NCBI GenBank assembly: GCA_020638655.1
Contig: JACKIC010000006.1
Coordinates: 234,001-298,000, forward strand
Direction of reading: 5' to 3'
Source of the DNA: Planctomycetota bacterium
Lineage (GTDB): Bacteria > Planctomycetota > UBA1135 > UBA2386
DNA: 64,000 nt
Below the pieces are notes generated by a model that ran no database searches, was not told where the DNA came from, and saw nothing but the letters and a program-made list of their open reading frames with translations. Of the stretch, positions 25,539 through 33,137 are shown one piece after another (positions within the stretch are counted from its first letter, which is position 1; every line of letters begins with the position of its first letter). The translations under genes and the position numbers were made by a program.

Positions 25539-25838
25539 ATGGACCTCGTCGAGGTGCGCTTCCCGCTGCAGGACAAGTTCGTGCTCGTACAACCGGGCAC
25601 GACGCTGCTCGCCGCCGCCGAACTCGCCGGCGTCGAGTTGCTGACGGGCTGCCGCCGCGGGCAGTGCGGCACCGACGCGATCCGCGTCGTCGCCGACCGC
25701 GCCGATGCCCTCGAGGCGCCGGCGGACGGCGAGGCCGGCACCCTCTCACGCATGGGCGTCGACGGCGACTGCCGCCTCGCCTGTTCGGCGCGCGTTCGGT
25801 GCGGGCGTGTCGAGGTGCTCGGCGATCCGCTCATCTGA
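25539..25838 (+). CDS. 2Fe-2S ferredoxin-like protein
   Basis: A 99-residue beta-grasp ferredoxin. Cys38 and Cys43 lie in the usual binding loop (GCRRGQCGTD), but the third ligand of plant-type ferredoxins, the Cys of CGTC, is Asp46 here. Two more Cys occur at 78 and 82 (DCRLAC), where one normally supplies the fourth ligand, so Cys78 may stand in. A further Cys88 is near the end. An AGAGG site precedes the ATG. It is divergent from the symporter gene. Its redox partner is unknown. Confidence 0.75.
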   Translation: MDLVEVRFPLQDKFVLVQPGTTLLAAAELAGVELLTGCRRGQCGTDAIRVVADRADALEAPADGEAGTLSRMGVDGDCRLACSARVRCGRVEVLGDPLI

Positions 25839-25897
25839 TCGGGCGTTGATCCGATCGGGCCCCTGATCCGATCGGCCGTTGATCGGACCGGGTCGGG
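25836..25897 (+). repeat. Three imperfect 16-17-base repeats
   Basis: Units of the form (G/C)TTGATC-CGATCGG-GC repeat three times just after the ferredoxin stop codon, each containing the palindrome CCGATCGG or a near match. They may act as a weak terminator or a protein-binding site. Short, and possibly slippage-derived. Confidence 0.4.
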
Positions 25898-25965
25898 CAC
25901 AGGAGTTCTGCCAAGTCCTGGGCTCGACGCTGGGCAGCGCTCCTTGTCGGGGCCATCATCCAGGC

Positions 25966-26601
25966 GTGTCCGAACCGATCCCCGCCACCCAAGCCTCGCC
26001 GCGGCCAGGGCGCCTGCGCGACGGCGTGGGCTTCTTCCGCACCTTCCTGCGCAGCCCGACGTCGGTCGGGGCGGTGTTGCCGAGCTCGCGGTATCTGGCG
26101 CGCGCGTTGGTCGGTCGGCTGTCGATGACGCCCGGCGAGGTGCTCGTCGAGTACGGCCCCGGTACCGGCCCCGTCACCGCGATCATCGAACAGTCGCTGC
26201 CGCCCGGCGTGCGTTACCTCGGCATCGAGCTCGAGCCGCGCTTCCACGAAGTGCTCACGCACCGCTATCCGCAGCTCGACTTCCACCTCGGCTCCGCGGC
26301 CGACGTCAAGGCGATCCTCGCCGCGCGCGGCCTGTCGGCGCCCAAGCGCATCGTCTCGGGCCTACCGTTCGCGAGCCTGCCGCCGGCGGTGCAGGACGCC
26401 GTGATCACCGGCATCGTCGATTCGGTGCGCGAGTCGAAAGGCGAGTTTCGCACGTTCCAGTACGTGCACGCCTACGGCATGAAGGCCGCGCGGCGGTTCC
26501 GCGCGCGCATGAGCGAACGCTTCGACGGCTTCGAACGCATCGGTCCCGTCGTGCGCAACGTGCCGCCCGCGTTCGTGCTGCGCTACTGGGGCGCGAAGTA
26601 G
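25966..26601 (+). CDS. SAM-dependent methyltransferase, phospholipid N-methyltransferase-like (copy 2)
   Basis: A 211-residue paralogue of the gene at 20228. It has the same membrane-type N-terminal helix (FFRTFLRSPTSVGAVLPSSR), motif I EYGPGTGPV (62-70), YLGIELEPRF, and a matching end (GPVVRNVPPAFV). The GTG at 25966 gives the matching length; a longer frame runs upstream into the short repeats. Two copies in 6 kb suggest either successive methylation steps on one lipid or different head groups. Confidence 0.8.
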   Translation: MSEPIPATQASPRPGRLRDGVGFFRTFLRSPTSVGAVLPSSRYLARALVGRLSMTPGEVLVEYGPGTGPVTAIIEQSLPPGVRYLGIELEPRFHEVLTHRYPQLDFHLGSAADVKAILAARGLSAPKRIVSGLPFASLPPAVQDAVITGIVDSVRESKGEFRTFQYVHAYGMKAARRFRARMSERFDGFERIGPVVRNVPPAFVLRYWGAK

Positions 26602-26769
26602 GGAAGTTGGGCGGGCGCAGCGCGCCCGGCGAGGGCTCAGCCCTTCGCCGCCCTTTCGCGTTCTTCTCGGCGCGCTTCTCCTTGAGGGTAGGCGATCGAC
26701 GTCCGACTGCACACGTCGTTGAGCGTCGGCGGATCGCAACGCGTGCCGTCGCCAACGCGGAACCAGCCC

Positions 26770-26797
26770 TTGTAAGAATCGGCCGGGGGGGTATATT
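26770..26797 (+). promoter_or_regulatory. Promoter upstream of the small Cys-rich protein gene
   Basis: TTGTAA (26770-26775) and TATATT (26792-26797) are 16 bases apart, in otherwise GC-rich sequence. A 55-base leader with two copies of GGAGAGGC (near 26798 and 26828) follows, then a GAGGTGAG ribosome site at 26848-26855. The rest of the gap 26602-26769 shows nothing clear. Confidence 0.6.
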
Positions 26798-26857
26798 GGA
26801 GAGGCGGGCTACAAATGGCCCGACTTCGGAGAGGCCCTTAGCAGGACGAGGTGAGAA

Positions 26858-27289
26858 ATGGTGAGTCGTCTTTTTGTGAATCCGCGGGTGTTCGCATTGG
26901 TTTGGGCTCTGGCTCTTGCGATGGGCATCGCGAGAGCTCAAGTGGATCCTTGCTACTGTATTCAGACAGTGTCGTGGGACTTCGTCACTCAGCGCTGGGA
27001 GGCCGATACGTGCGACGGGCCGTGTGCTCCTGGAGAGGGCGCTTGCACCGGCAATTCGGAGGTTGTCGGCGGAACGCTCTACGTTTGGTGCGAGTGCACG
27101 AGTGGAGTGGTGCCGCTTTGTAATTGCCTCGGCAAGATCAGGAATCCGGGTTACGATGGAACCATGTTGGCCCCCCTGATCGTGTGCACAACCAACATTC
27201 CCTGCATCCCAACGCAGGGCTGTTCTCCGAACCATCTTCTCGCAACATGGGGCTGGGGGAATCGCTTGGCAATCTGTCGGTGCAATTAG
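26858..27289 (+). CDS. Secreted small cysteine-rich protein of unknown function
   Basis: A 143-residue protein with an N-terminal signal sequence (FALVWALALAMGIARAQ). The mature part has about 14 cysteines in close pairs (CYC, CEC, CNC, CRC and others), so it should fold with many disulfides outside the cytoplasm. I do not recognise the family. Its base composition is clearly less GC-rich than its neighbours and it uses codons such as TGT, TTT and AAT more often. Promoter and ribosome site are both visible. It lies 73 bases before the next gene, which shares the composition bias, so they may be one unit. Confidence 0.7.
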   Translation: MVSRLFVNPRVFALVWALALAMGIARAQVDPCYCIQTVSWDFVTQRWEADTCDGPCAPGEGACTGNSEVVGGTLYVWCECTSGVVPLCNCLGKIRNPGYDGTMLAPLIVCTTNIPCIPTQGCSPNHLLATWGWGNRLAICRCN

Positions 27290-27362
27290 GGCTAGGCTAG
27301 TATCGTGTTGCGCGACTCCTGTGTGTCTTGAGGTCACGAGTTCATCACAAAGAGATACGTCA

Positions 27363-29009
27363 ATGATTTCGCGGAGAGAAGTCCGGCGGCTCGTGATTCT
27401 CGTCTTGGCGCTACTTGCGGTTGCGGTATTGCTTTGGGTGCGGTCACAGAGTGGCGCACCCAATGGCGGATCGCTCCCCCTTGCCGGCGATCGACAGCCA
27501 CGCAGCGAGAACCTGCACGTAGCCAAGGCCCCAGTGGCTGATCCGAGCGGCGTGCCGCGGAGTGTGGCCCATTCGCTGCTGGCTTGGCGTGTCGTGGACC
27601 TTGAGGACGCGCCGGTCCCGACGGCCGTCGTGACTGTCAATGGCAAGGCCTGGCCGTGTGACGTCAATGGGCGTGGCAAGACGTCGACTGAGGTGTCACA
27701 GGAAGTTGACGCTGTGGTAGAGGCACAGGGCTATTCCTCGTGGCGAGGCTTGTTGCTGCCGGGTGTCGAGAACAAGGTGCAACTCGACGACGGCGGGAGC
27801 CTCGAAGTAACAGTCGTGGACGAATCGATGGTTCCACTCCAAGGAGCCGTGGTCTGGCTGTCCGCGCGTCCCACGGGGGAGGACGTCTTGGACTCGGTCC
27901 CCGCGTTGCCGCGCGCCGCTAGCGGACCGGACGGGGTGGCCCGGTTGCGGGCCGCGCATGGCGAGTACTTTGTGCAAGCCCGGCATTCTGTGTACGTGAA
28001 CTCTACGCAGCGCCTCAAGCAGATGGGGGTACTCGCCGAGTGCTACCGCGTGCAGATCGGAGCCGCGCCCTCGCGTTCCGTTGTGCATATGACTATGCCT
28101 TATGTGGCGGGGCTTGAGGTCGTGGGAGGGGAAGTGGCTTACCAGAGCTTCCGTGGCAGGGACTCGGGGTTGCATGCTCCAGGTAACCCGGATGGGTGGG
28201 CGGCATGCGAACGCATCCGCGCAGAAATTGAAGCGCGGTTCGTGGGCTCGACTGTCATGGTGCAAGTGCGCGATGTCGAGTCCGTGAGAAATGGTCGGGG
28301 CTATCCTGCGATCCACGGCCACGTCATGGTCGTGGGATGCAAACCTCAGGTCGTGAATGTGATGCCGGTTGCCCTCGCGGAGTTCGAGCGTCCTTCTCGG
28401 GTCTTCGCCTTGCAGTTGGAGGCGAGTGATCAGTGGGGGGGAATCGTGCTACGCCTAAAGAATGCCGGTGGCCGACCAGTCCAGAGTTTGCGCGTGGCAG
28501 TGGCGGCGAGCGGTGATTGGAGTCAAGGCGACGTTCCGAAGATCGCGCACAAGTTTCTTACGCCTGATCAGATCGTGTCCTTGCCGGTCGGACTCTACGA
28601 CGTGACGGGCGAGGGGCACTTCGAAGCGAACCTACCTGGACTGAGCCGGCGGGGTCTTGCGGTGACGGCGGGGTCTCTGCAGGAAGTCGTGCTCGACTGC
28701 CCAATCGAATTGTCTCTGGTCCGCCTTGAGTTGACGAGGGATGTGGGGACGCAACCGCTACTCGGCGGCGCGATCGAACTGATACACGAGCAGACCGGCG
28801 TGCGCGCAACGTTGCTCGTCAACCGCTTCGACGAGCCACCGCAGCTATGGGTGCCAGCCGGGATCGTCAAGTTGACGGCCCAAGCGCACGAGCAAGCGAA
28901 GCCCGACCACCTGTGGCGCTTGGCAGACGAGCCACTGACGATCGGGGGTGGCACCGATGCGGCGCCGCAGGTCGTGCGGAAGAGTTTGATGTTGGTGAAG
29001 GTCAAGTAG
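27363..29009 (+). CDS. Membrane-anchored protein with carboxypeptidase-regulatory-like beta repeats
   Basis: A 548-residue protein. One N-terminal membrane segment (residues about 9-26, VILVLALLAVAVLLWV) anchors a large outer part. Repeating units with patterns such as VVDLEDAPVPTAVVTVNGK and VTVVDESMVPLQGAVVWLS are the beta-sandwich carboxypeptidase-regulatory/Ig-like type, which usually mediate adhesion or act as spacers. No catalytic residues are seen. The composition is lower in GC than the flanks, as in the gene before it. It is preceded by only a weak purine site (AGAGATA). Confidence 0.6.
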   Translation: MISRREVRRLVILVLALLAVAVLLWVRSQSGAPNGGSLPLAGDRQPRSENLHVAKAPVADPSGVPRSVAHSLLAWRVVDLEDAPVPTAVVTVNGKAWPCDVNGRGKTSTEVSQEVDAVVEAQGYSSWRGLLLPGVENKVQLDDGGSLEVTVVDESMVPLQGAVVWLSARPTGEDVLDSVPALPRAASGPDGVARLRAAHGEYFVQARHSVYVNSTQRLKQMGVLAECYRVQIGAAPSRSVVHMTMPYVAGLEVVGGEVAYQSFRGRDSGLHAPGNPDGWAACERIRAEIEARFVGSTVMVQVRDVESVRNGRGYPAIHGHVMVVGCKPQVVNVMPVALAEFERPSRVFALQLEASDQWGGIVLRLKNAGGRPVQSLRVAVAASGDWSQGDVPKIAHKFLTPDQIVSLPVGLYDVTGEGHFEANLPGLSRRGLAVTAGSLQEVVLDCPIELSLVRLELTRDVGTQPLLGGAIELIHEQTGVRATLLVNRFDEPPQLWVPAGIVKLTAQAHEQAKPDHLWRLADEPLTIGGGTDAAPQVVRKSLMLVKVK

Positions 29010-29106
29010 CTGGCCTGGATCTTCGGGCTGGCGCACGCCGGCTTCGCTGGTCGCCGCCGCGAGAATGCGCACAAACAGTCGTGTCCATCGCGCTGCTGTC
29101 GATTAC

Positions 29107-29652
29107 TCAACTGCCGCCGTCCGGCCCCTTCTCCCGCGTCGGCTGCGCCGCATACGCCGCCGAACCGCCGCGCGGGATCGACAGGCTGCGCCACGCGTCG
29201 CCCGCGAAGCTGCGCGCGAGCAGCACGATCTGGCCGGTGTGGTACGCGACGTGCGCGACCGAACGCAGCAGCGCTTCGTGCACGGTCAGCGGCTGCTGGC
29301 GGATCGTGACGGTGCGGCCGAACGCGTCGGGGCCCGCCGCCGCGACGTCGTCGAGCGCGGCGTCGACGACGTCCCACGCTTCTCGCCACGCGGCGAGCAG
29401 CGCAGCGCGGTCCGCCGCCGGCTCTTCGAATTCGCCGTCGCGCTGCCGCCACGGCTTCTCGCCGTCACTGGTCAGGAAGTCCGTGAAGCGCGACCGCAGG
29501 TTGCCGGACAGGTGCTGCAGCACCACGGCGATCGAGTTGCCCTGCGGATCCGGGCAGCGCCGCAGATCGGCGTCCGACACCTGTTCGAGCGCGAGTTCGC
29601 ACAGGCGCCGGTAGCGCCGATACTCGGTCCGGATCGCCTCGAGGTGCTGCAC
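29107..29652 (-). CDS. DinB/DUF1572-family four-helix protein
   Basis: A 181-residue DinB-superfamily protein. Metal-ligand histidines are in the expected places: HLSGNLRSRF in helix 2 and the HVAYHTGQIVLL block (H-x3-H) in helix 4. Related proteins (YfiT, bacillithiol transferases) bind a divalent metal and often transfer or use low-molecular-weight thiols. The GTG at 29652 lies five bases after the stop of the Kelch gene, so they are probably co-transcribed. Confidence 0.8.
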   Translation of the reverse strand: MQHLEAIRTEYRRYRRLCELALEQVSDADLRRCPDPQGNSIAVVLQHLSGNLRSRFTDFLTSDGEKPWRQRDGEFEEPAADRAALLAAWREAWDVVDAALDDVAAAGPDAFGRTVTIRQQPLTVHEALLRSVAHVAYHTGQIVLLARSFAGDAWRSLSIPRGGSAAYAAQPTREKGPDGGS

Positions 29653-29657
29653 GTCGA

Positions 29658-31121
29658 TCAGTAGATGCCGAAGCGCGCGCGCACGCCGTTGGACACGGCG
29701 AAGCCGCCCGGTGCCGCTGCGTCGATCGAGGCGAACTGGTAGTAGAAGAACAGCCCCGAGAACGCGGGGTCGCCGGACAGGTTGAAGGTCACGCTGCCGG
29801 TGGCGCCGTTGACGGGGAACAGGTTCGTCGCCTCACCGCTGCACAGCAGGTTGCAGCCCGCGCCGAGCCCGAACGGGGCGAGGTTGAGCGGCAGCAAGCC
29901 CAGCGGCGAGAGGGTGTCGCTGAAGCCGACGAGGCCGAAGCCGAACAGCGAGCTCGGCGGCAGGTTGGCGACGTCGAGGCGGAAGCCCGTGCCGAGCACG
30001 GGCCGCGTGCCGACGTTCAGCGCCGGCGTGCCGTTGCTGCCGTTGCAGCCCGCACCGAAGGTCACGGCCTCGGCCAGGGGGCCCTGCACCCAGGTCTCGT
30101 TGTTGGGCGCGCTGAAGAACGCGGTCGTGCCACCGAACAGCACGTGCAGGTTGGCGGGACCCTCGCTCGTCGAGAAGCGCACGCGCGGCCCGCTCGGGGT
30201 GCCGTAGGTGGCGGTGACGTCGGTCCAGCTGGTGCCGTCGAACACCCAGGTGTCGCTGAACGGCGTGATGCTGCTCGCGCCGCTGCCGTAGCCGCCGTGC
30301 ATCACGCACAGCCCGGTGTTGCCGTCGAACAGGAGGCTCGCGCCGGCGCGCGGCGGCGGCAGCGGGCCCGTGGGGTTCAGCTGCGTCCAGGTGTGGCTCA
30401 GCGACGAGTACATCCACGTGTCGTTCCAGGTGATCTCGCCGAGCGGTCCGGGCGGGTTGTTGAAGTTGGTGCCGCCGAACAGCAGCACGCCGCCGAGCGT
30501 CGGCGCCGAGCACAGCGCCGCCTGCGAGCGGCGCGGCGGCGCCACGGCGGTCGTCGCCTGGGTCCAGTCGACGCCGTCGTACTCGAGCGTCAGCGCGGGG
30601 GCCGGCACGATGCCCTGGAACAGCTCGCCGCCGAACAGCACGACGCGCTGGCCGATCAGGTCGTAGGCCATCGAGACCTCGCCGACGCCGTTGCTGCCGA
30701 AGATGCTGCCGGGCGAGTGCGCGGTGGTGACCTGCGTCCAGTTGGTGCCGTCCCACTCCCACGTGTCGTCGCGGTATTGCGACTGGATCAGCGTCGTGTT
30801 GAGGCCGCCGTAGAGCACCGTGCGCGCGCGCTGCACGTCGTGCGCCATGCCGGCGAAGTGACGCGCCGGTGGGCTGGTCGCGGGGCTGCGCTGCGTCCAC
30901 GTCGCGCCGTTCCAGGTCCAGGTGTCGGCGAAGTTGGTCGGCGGAAAGCCGCTGATGTCGGCGCCGCCGAACAGCACCGTCGCGTTGCCGTCGAAGGCCA
31001 TCGCCGGGCGGGTGCGTGGCGACGGTGAGGTCGCGGGCGTGGCCTGCGTCCATTGCGCCGCGGCGGTGCTGGCGAGGGTGAGCAGGGAGAGGGCGATGGC
31101 GCACTGCGTGCGGTCGATCAT
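29658..31121 (-). CDS. Secreted Kelch-type beta-propeller protein with planctomycete C-terminal domain
   Basis: A 487-residue exported protein (signal MIDRTQCAIALSLLTLASTAAAQ). Five or six Kelch-like blades are visible from repeated VLFGG, DTWTWNGATWTQ, DTWEWDGTNWTQ and DTWVFDGTSWTD patterns, so it should form a beta propeller. The final 130 residues begin AVTFGAGCNGSNGTPALNVG and form the Cys/Gly/Leu-rich beta domain that I associate with planctomycete secreted proteins. It probably sits at the cell surface and binds carbohydrate or protein. An AGGA site lies before the ATG. Confidence 0.8.
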   Translation of the reverse strand: MIDRTQCAIALSLLTLASTAAAQWTQATPATSPSPRTRPAMAFDGNATVLFGGADISGFPPTNFADTWTWNGATWTQRSPATSPPARHFAGMAHDVQRARTVLYGGLNTTLIQSQYRDDTWEWDGTNWTQVTTAHSPGSIFGSNGVGEVSMAYDLIGQRVVLFGGELFQGIVPAPALTLEYDGVDWTQATTAVAPPRRSQAALCSAPTLGGVLLFGGTNFNNPPGPLGEITWNDTWMYSSLSHTWTQLNPTGPLPPPRAGASLLFDGNTGLCVMHGGYGSGASSITPFSDTWVFDGTSWTDVTATYGTPSGPRVRFSTSEGPANLHVLFGGTTAFFSAPNNETWVQGPLAEAVTFGAGCNGSNGTPALNVGTRPVLGTGFRLDVANLPPSSLFGFGLVGFSDTLSPLGLLPLNLAPFGLGAGCNLLCSGEATNLFPVNGATGSVTFNLSGDPAFSGLFFYYQFASIDAAAPGGFAVSNGVRARFGIY

Positions 31122-31247
31122 GGGTCCGTTCCTGGTGGTGAGGGGTGTATGTGTCGGCGAGCAGTGTACCGCGCGCGGTTTGCAGCGCGGTCCGCCGATG
31201 GGCCCAGCTCGGCGACGCCGTGGATACCGGCCGTCAGGGCCGAGGTT

Positions 31248-31547
31248 TCACATACGCGGCAGCGAACGGCGCGCGCGCAGGTCGTCCTCGAGCGCTTCCA
31301 CCTGCAGATTCAGGCGTTCGATGCGATCGGTGAGCACCTTGAGCTTGTCGGCCTGTCCCTTGGCGTGGTGGTAACCCGTCATCGCCACCCAGGCCAGGCC
31401 GAGCACGAACGTGACGACGCCGATCTGCGGCGAGGACCAGTTGTGCAGCCGCGTCGTCGCGAGGTGCTCGAGGAACAGCGAGGCGAGCAGCAGCGTCGCC
31501 ATGCGCAGGTGGAAGTTCGTGTCGTTCGCGAACCGCATGCGCGGCAT
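31248..31547 (-). CDS. Small two-TM protein with C-terminal coiled coil
   Basis: A 99-residue protein. Two hydrophobic helices (about residues 16-30 and 39-55) are followed by a Leu/Glu heptad stretch (KLKVLTDRIERLNLQVEALE) that should form a coiled coil. It starts 35 bases after the stop of the DUF1615 gene and is probably expressed with it. No family is recognised. An internal Met at 31538 is an alternative start. Confidence 0.65.
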   Translation of the reverse strand: MPRMRFANDTNFHLRMATLLLASLFLEHLATTRLHNWSSPQIGVVTFVLGLAWVAMTGYHHAKGQADKLKVLTDRIERLNLQVEALEDDLRARRSLPRM

Positions 31548-31582
31548 GTTCGCGCCTCGGCGCGCGGCGCGCGAGGCCGATC

Positions 31583-33013
31583 TCACTGGAAGGTCGGCGG
31601 CGCGGGCCCGCGATCGGCCGGCCAGCGCCAGCCCATGTAGAGCAGCAGGCGCGCGTAGTAGTCCTCGTAGAAGGACGCGGAGCCGGCGACGTAACCCTCG
31701 ATCGAGATGCGGCCGATGCCCTTGAGTTGCCGGGTGGTGCCGTCGTGCCAGAGGTCGGGCACGAGCGCCGCCGGCGCGGCGCGCCCGTGCCTTGTGACGA
31801 ACTCGCGGCTGGTCTGGCGCAGTGCCTGGTCGCGCACCCACCGGGCCTTGGCTCCCGACTCGACCAGCGCGAGGAACTCGTCGCGCCGCGGCCCGTCGTC
31901 GATCGACCGGCCGAACCACACGCCCATCGCCGCGCGCGTGCGTGGCCCGACGATGCCGTCGATCGCCAGGGTCTCCCCGAGCAGGTCGTTGAGCAGGAAC
32001 TGCAGCGCCGCGATGCGGCACGCGCCGCCGCCCACGTTGAAGTCGGCGAACACGAACGCGAGCCGCGGATCGTGCGTGATCGTCGGTTCGACGGCAGTCG
32101 GTGCGGGCGCGCCGAAGCGCTGCTGCCAGGCGTCGCACAGCGCCGCCGCGAGACGTTCGGGCACGGCGTCGAGCCGGGTCGCCGTCGCAGTCACCTCGTC
32201 GGCCAGTTCGGGACGCGTGTGCGCGAACCGCCGCAGCGCCTCGACGGCGCGTTCGCCGAGCACGCCGTCGATCGCCAGCGGTTCGCCGAGCAGGTCCGAG
32301 AGCTGCTTCTGCGCCGCCGCAGCCTCGCGGCGGCCGGGGGCGAGGGCCCCGTTCCAGCTCTGTGCCAGGCCGGCCGCCGCGGGGTTGGCCGGCGCGGGCC
32401 CGTAGGCCTGCGGCCAACCCAGCGGCGCGCGGTCCGGCACGTACTCGGTCAGCAGCGGGTCGAGGTGCGCCACGCACGCGGCCACGCCGGCTTCGAGGTC
32501 GTAGGCGAGCTCCTTGGTCGTGTGTTCGTCGAGCGCGACGCCGAGCGTGCGTTCGAACAGCGGCCGCAGCCGCCAGCGCTGCACCTGCATCGGACCGATC
32601 GTGTTGACGGGGTCCGGCATGCCGAGCTCGTGCAGCAGGTCGGGCACGATGCGCCGGTAGAGCCACTCGAGGTCGGGGGCCAGGAAGTGCGACTCGCGGC
32701 GGATCTGCGCCGCGATCAGCGCGACGTAGCCCGGGTCGGGTGTGGGCGTGGCGCGCACGATCGCCTCGGCCCAGCGCGACGCGTGCTCGACGCCGTCCTC
32801 GGCGAGCAGGCGCGTCAGCGAACTCGCGAGCAGCTGGCGATCGGCGTCGAGGTGGCCGCGCGGCGGCGGCTCGGGGCGCGGCTGCTCACGCAGGCAGAAG
32901 TAGGCGGTGCTGCACAGGTGCAGGCAGCCGTAGGCCGCGAGCGCGGCGACGCCGAGGCGGGCGCCGCGCCGGATCCATCGACGAGAACCTGGAACGGTCT
33001 GGGTGGTGGTCAT
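31583..33013 (-). CDS. DUF1615-like envelope protein (lysozyme-like, with peptidoglycan-binding-like segments)
   Basis: A 476-residue protein with one N-terminal membrane segment or signal (residues about 18-38). Blocks such as GMPDPVNTIGPMQV and SIEGYVAGSASFYEDYYARL match my memory of the DUF1615 family of enterobacterial outer-membrane lipoproteins. The GPMQV element with an upstream RRES is reminiscent of lytic transglycosylase folds. Two internal segments, DGVLGERAVEALRRF and DGIVGPRTRAAM, look like peptidoglycan-binding helices. A cell-wall role is likely but not proved. It is divergent from the sulfatase gene, 124 bases apart. Confidence 0.7.
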   Translation of the reverse strand: MTTTQTVPGSRRWIRRGARLGVAALAAYGCLHLCSTAYFCLREQPRPEPPPRGHLDADRQLLASSLTRLLAEDGVEHASRWAEAIVRATPTPDPGYVALIAAQIRRESHFLAPDLEWLYRRIVPDLLHELGMPDPVNTIGPMQVQRWRLRPLFERTLGVALDEHTTKELAYDLEAGVAACVAHLDPLLTEYVPDRAPLGWPQAYGPAPANPAAAGLAQSWNGALAPGRREAAAAQKQLSDLLGEPLAIDGVLGERAVEALRRFAHTRPELADEVTATATRLDAVPERLAAALCDAWQQRFGAPAPTAVEPTITHDPRLAFVFADFNVGGGACRIAALQFLLNDLLGETLAIDGIVGPRTRAAMGVWFGRSIDDGPRRDEFLALVESGAKARWVRDQALRQTSREFVTRHGRAAPAALVPDLWHDGTTRQLKGIGRISIEGYVAGSASFYEDYYARLLLYMGWRWPADRGPAPPTFQ

Positions 33014-33137
33014 CGAGGGTGGGGGAGACTGCGGTTCGCACGACGCGGCGGCAGTGTCGGTCGTGCGCGGCGGCGCGCCTACGGTCCGTCGGCAGAAGAT
33101 CTCTGGAATCGTCGGCGCCCGCGGCGATCCTCGTGCC

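Noticed and set aside
21742..25749. A 1335-codon minus-strand open frame
   Set aside because: Low-complexity Arg/His/Asp composition opposite the EF-hand protein and out of frame with the symporter; a GC-rich shadow.
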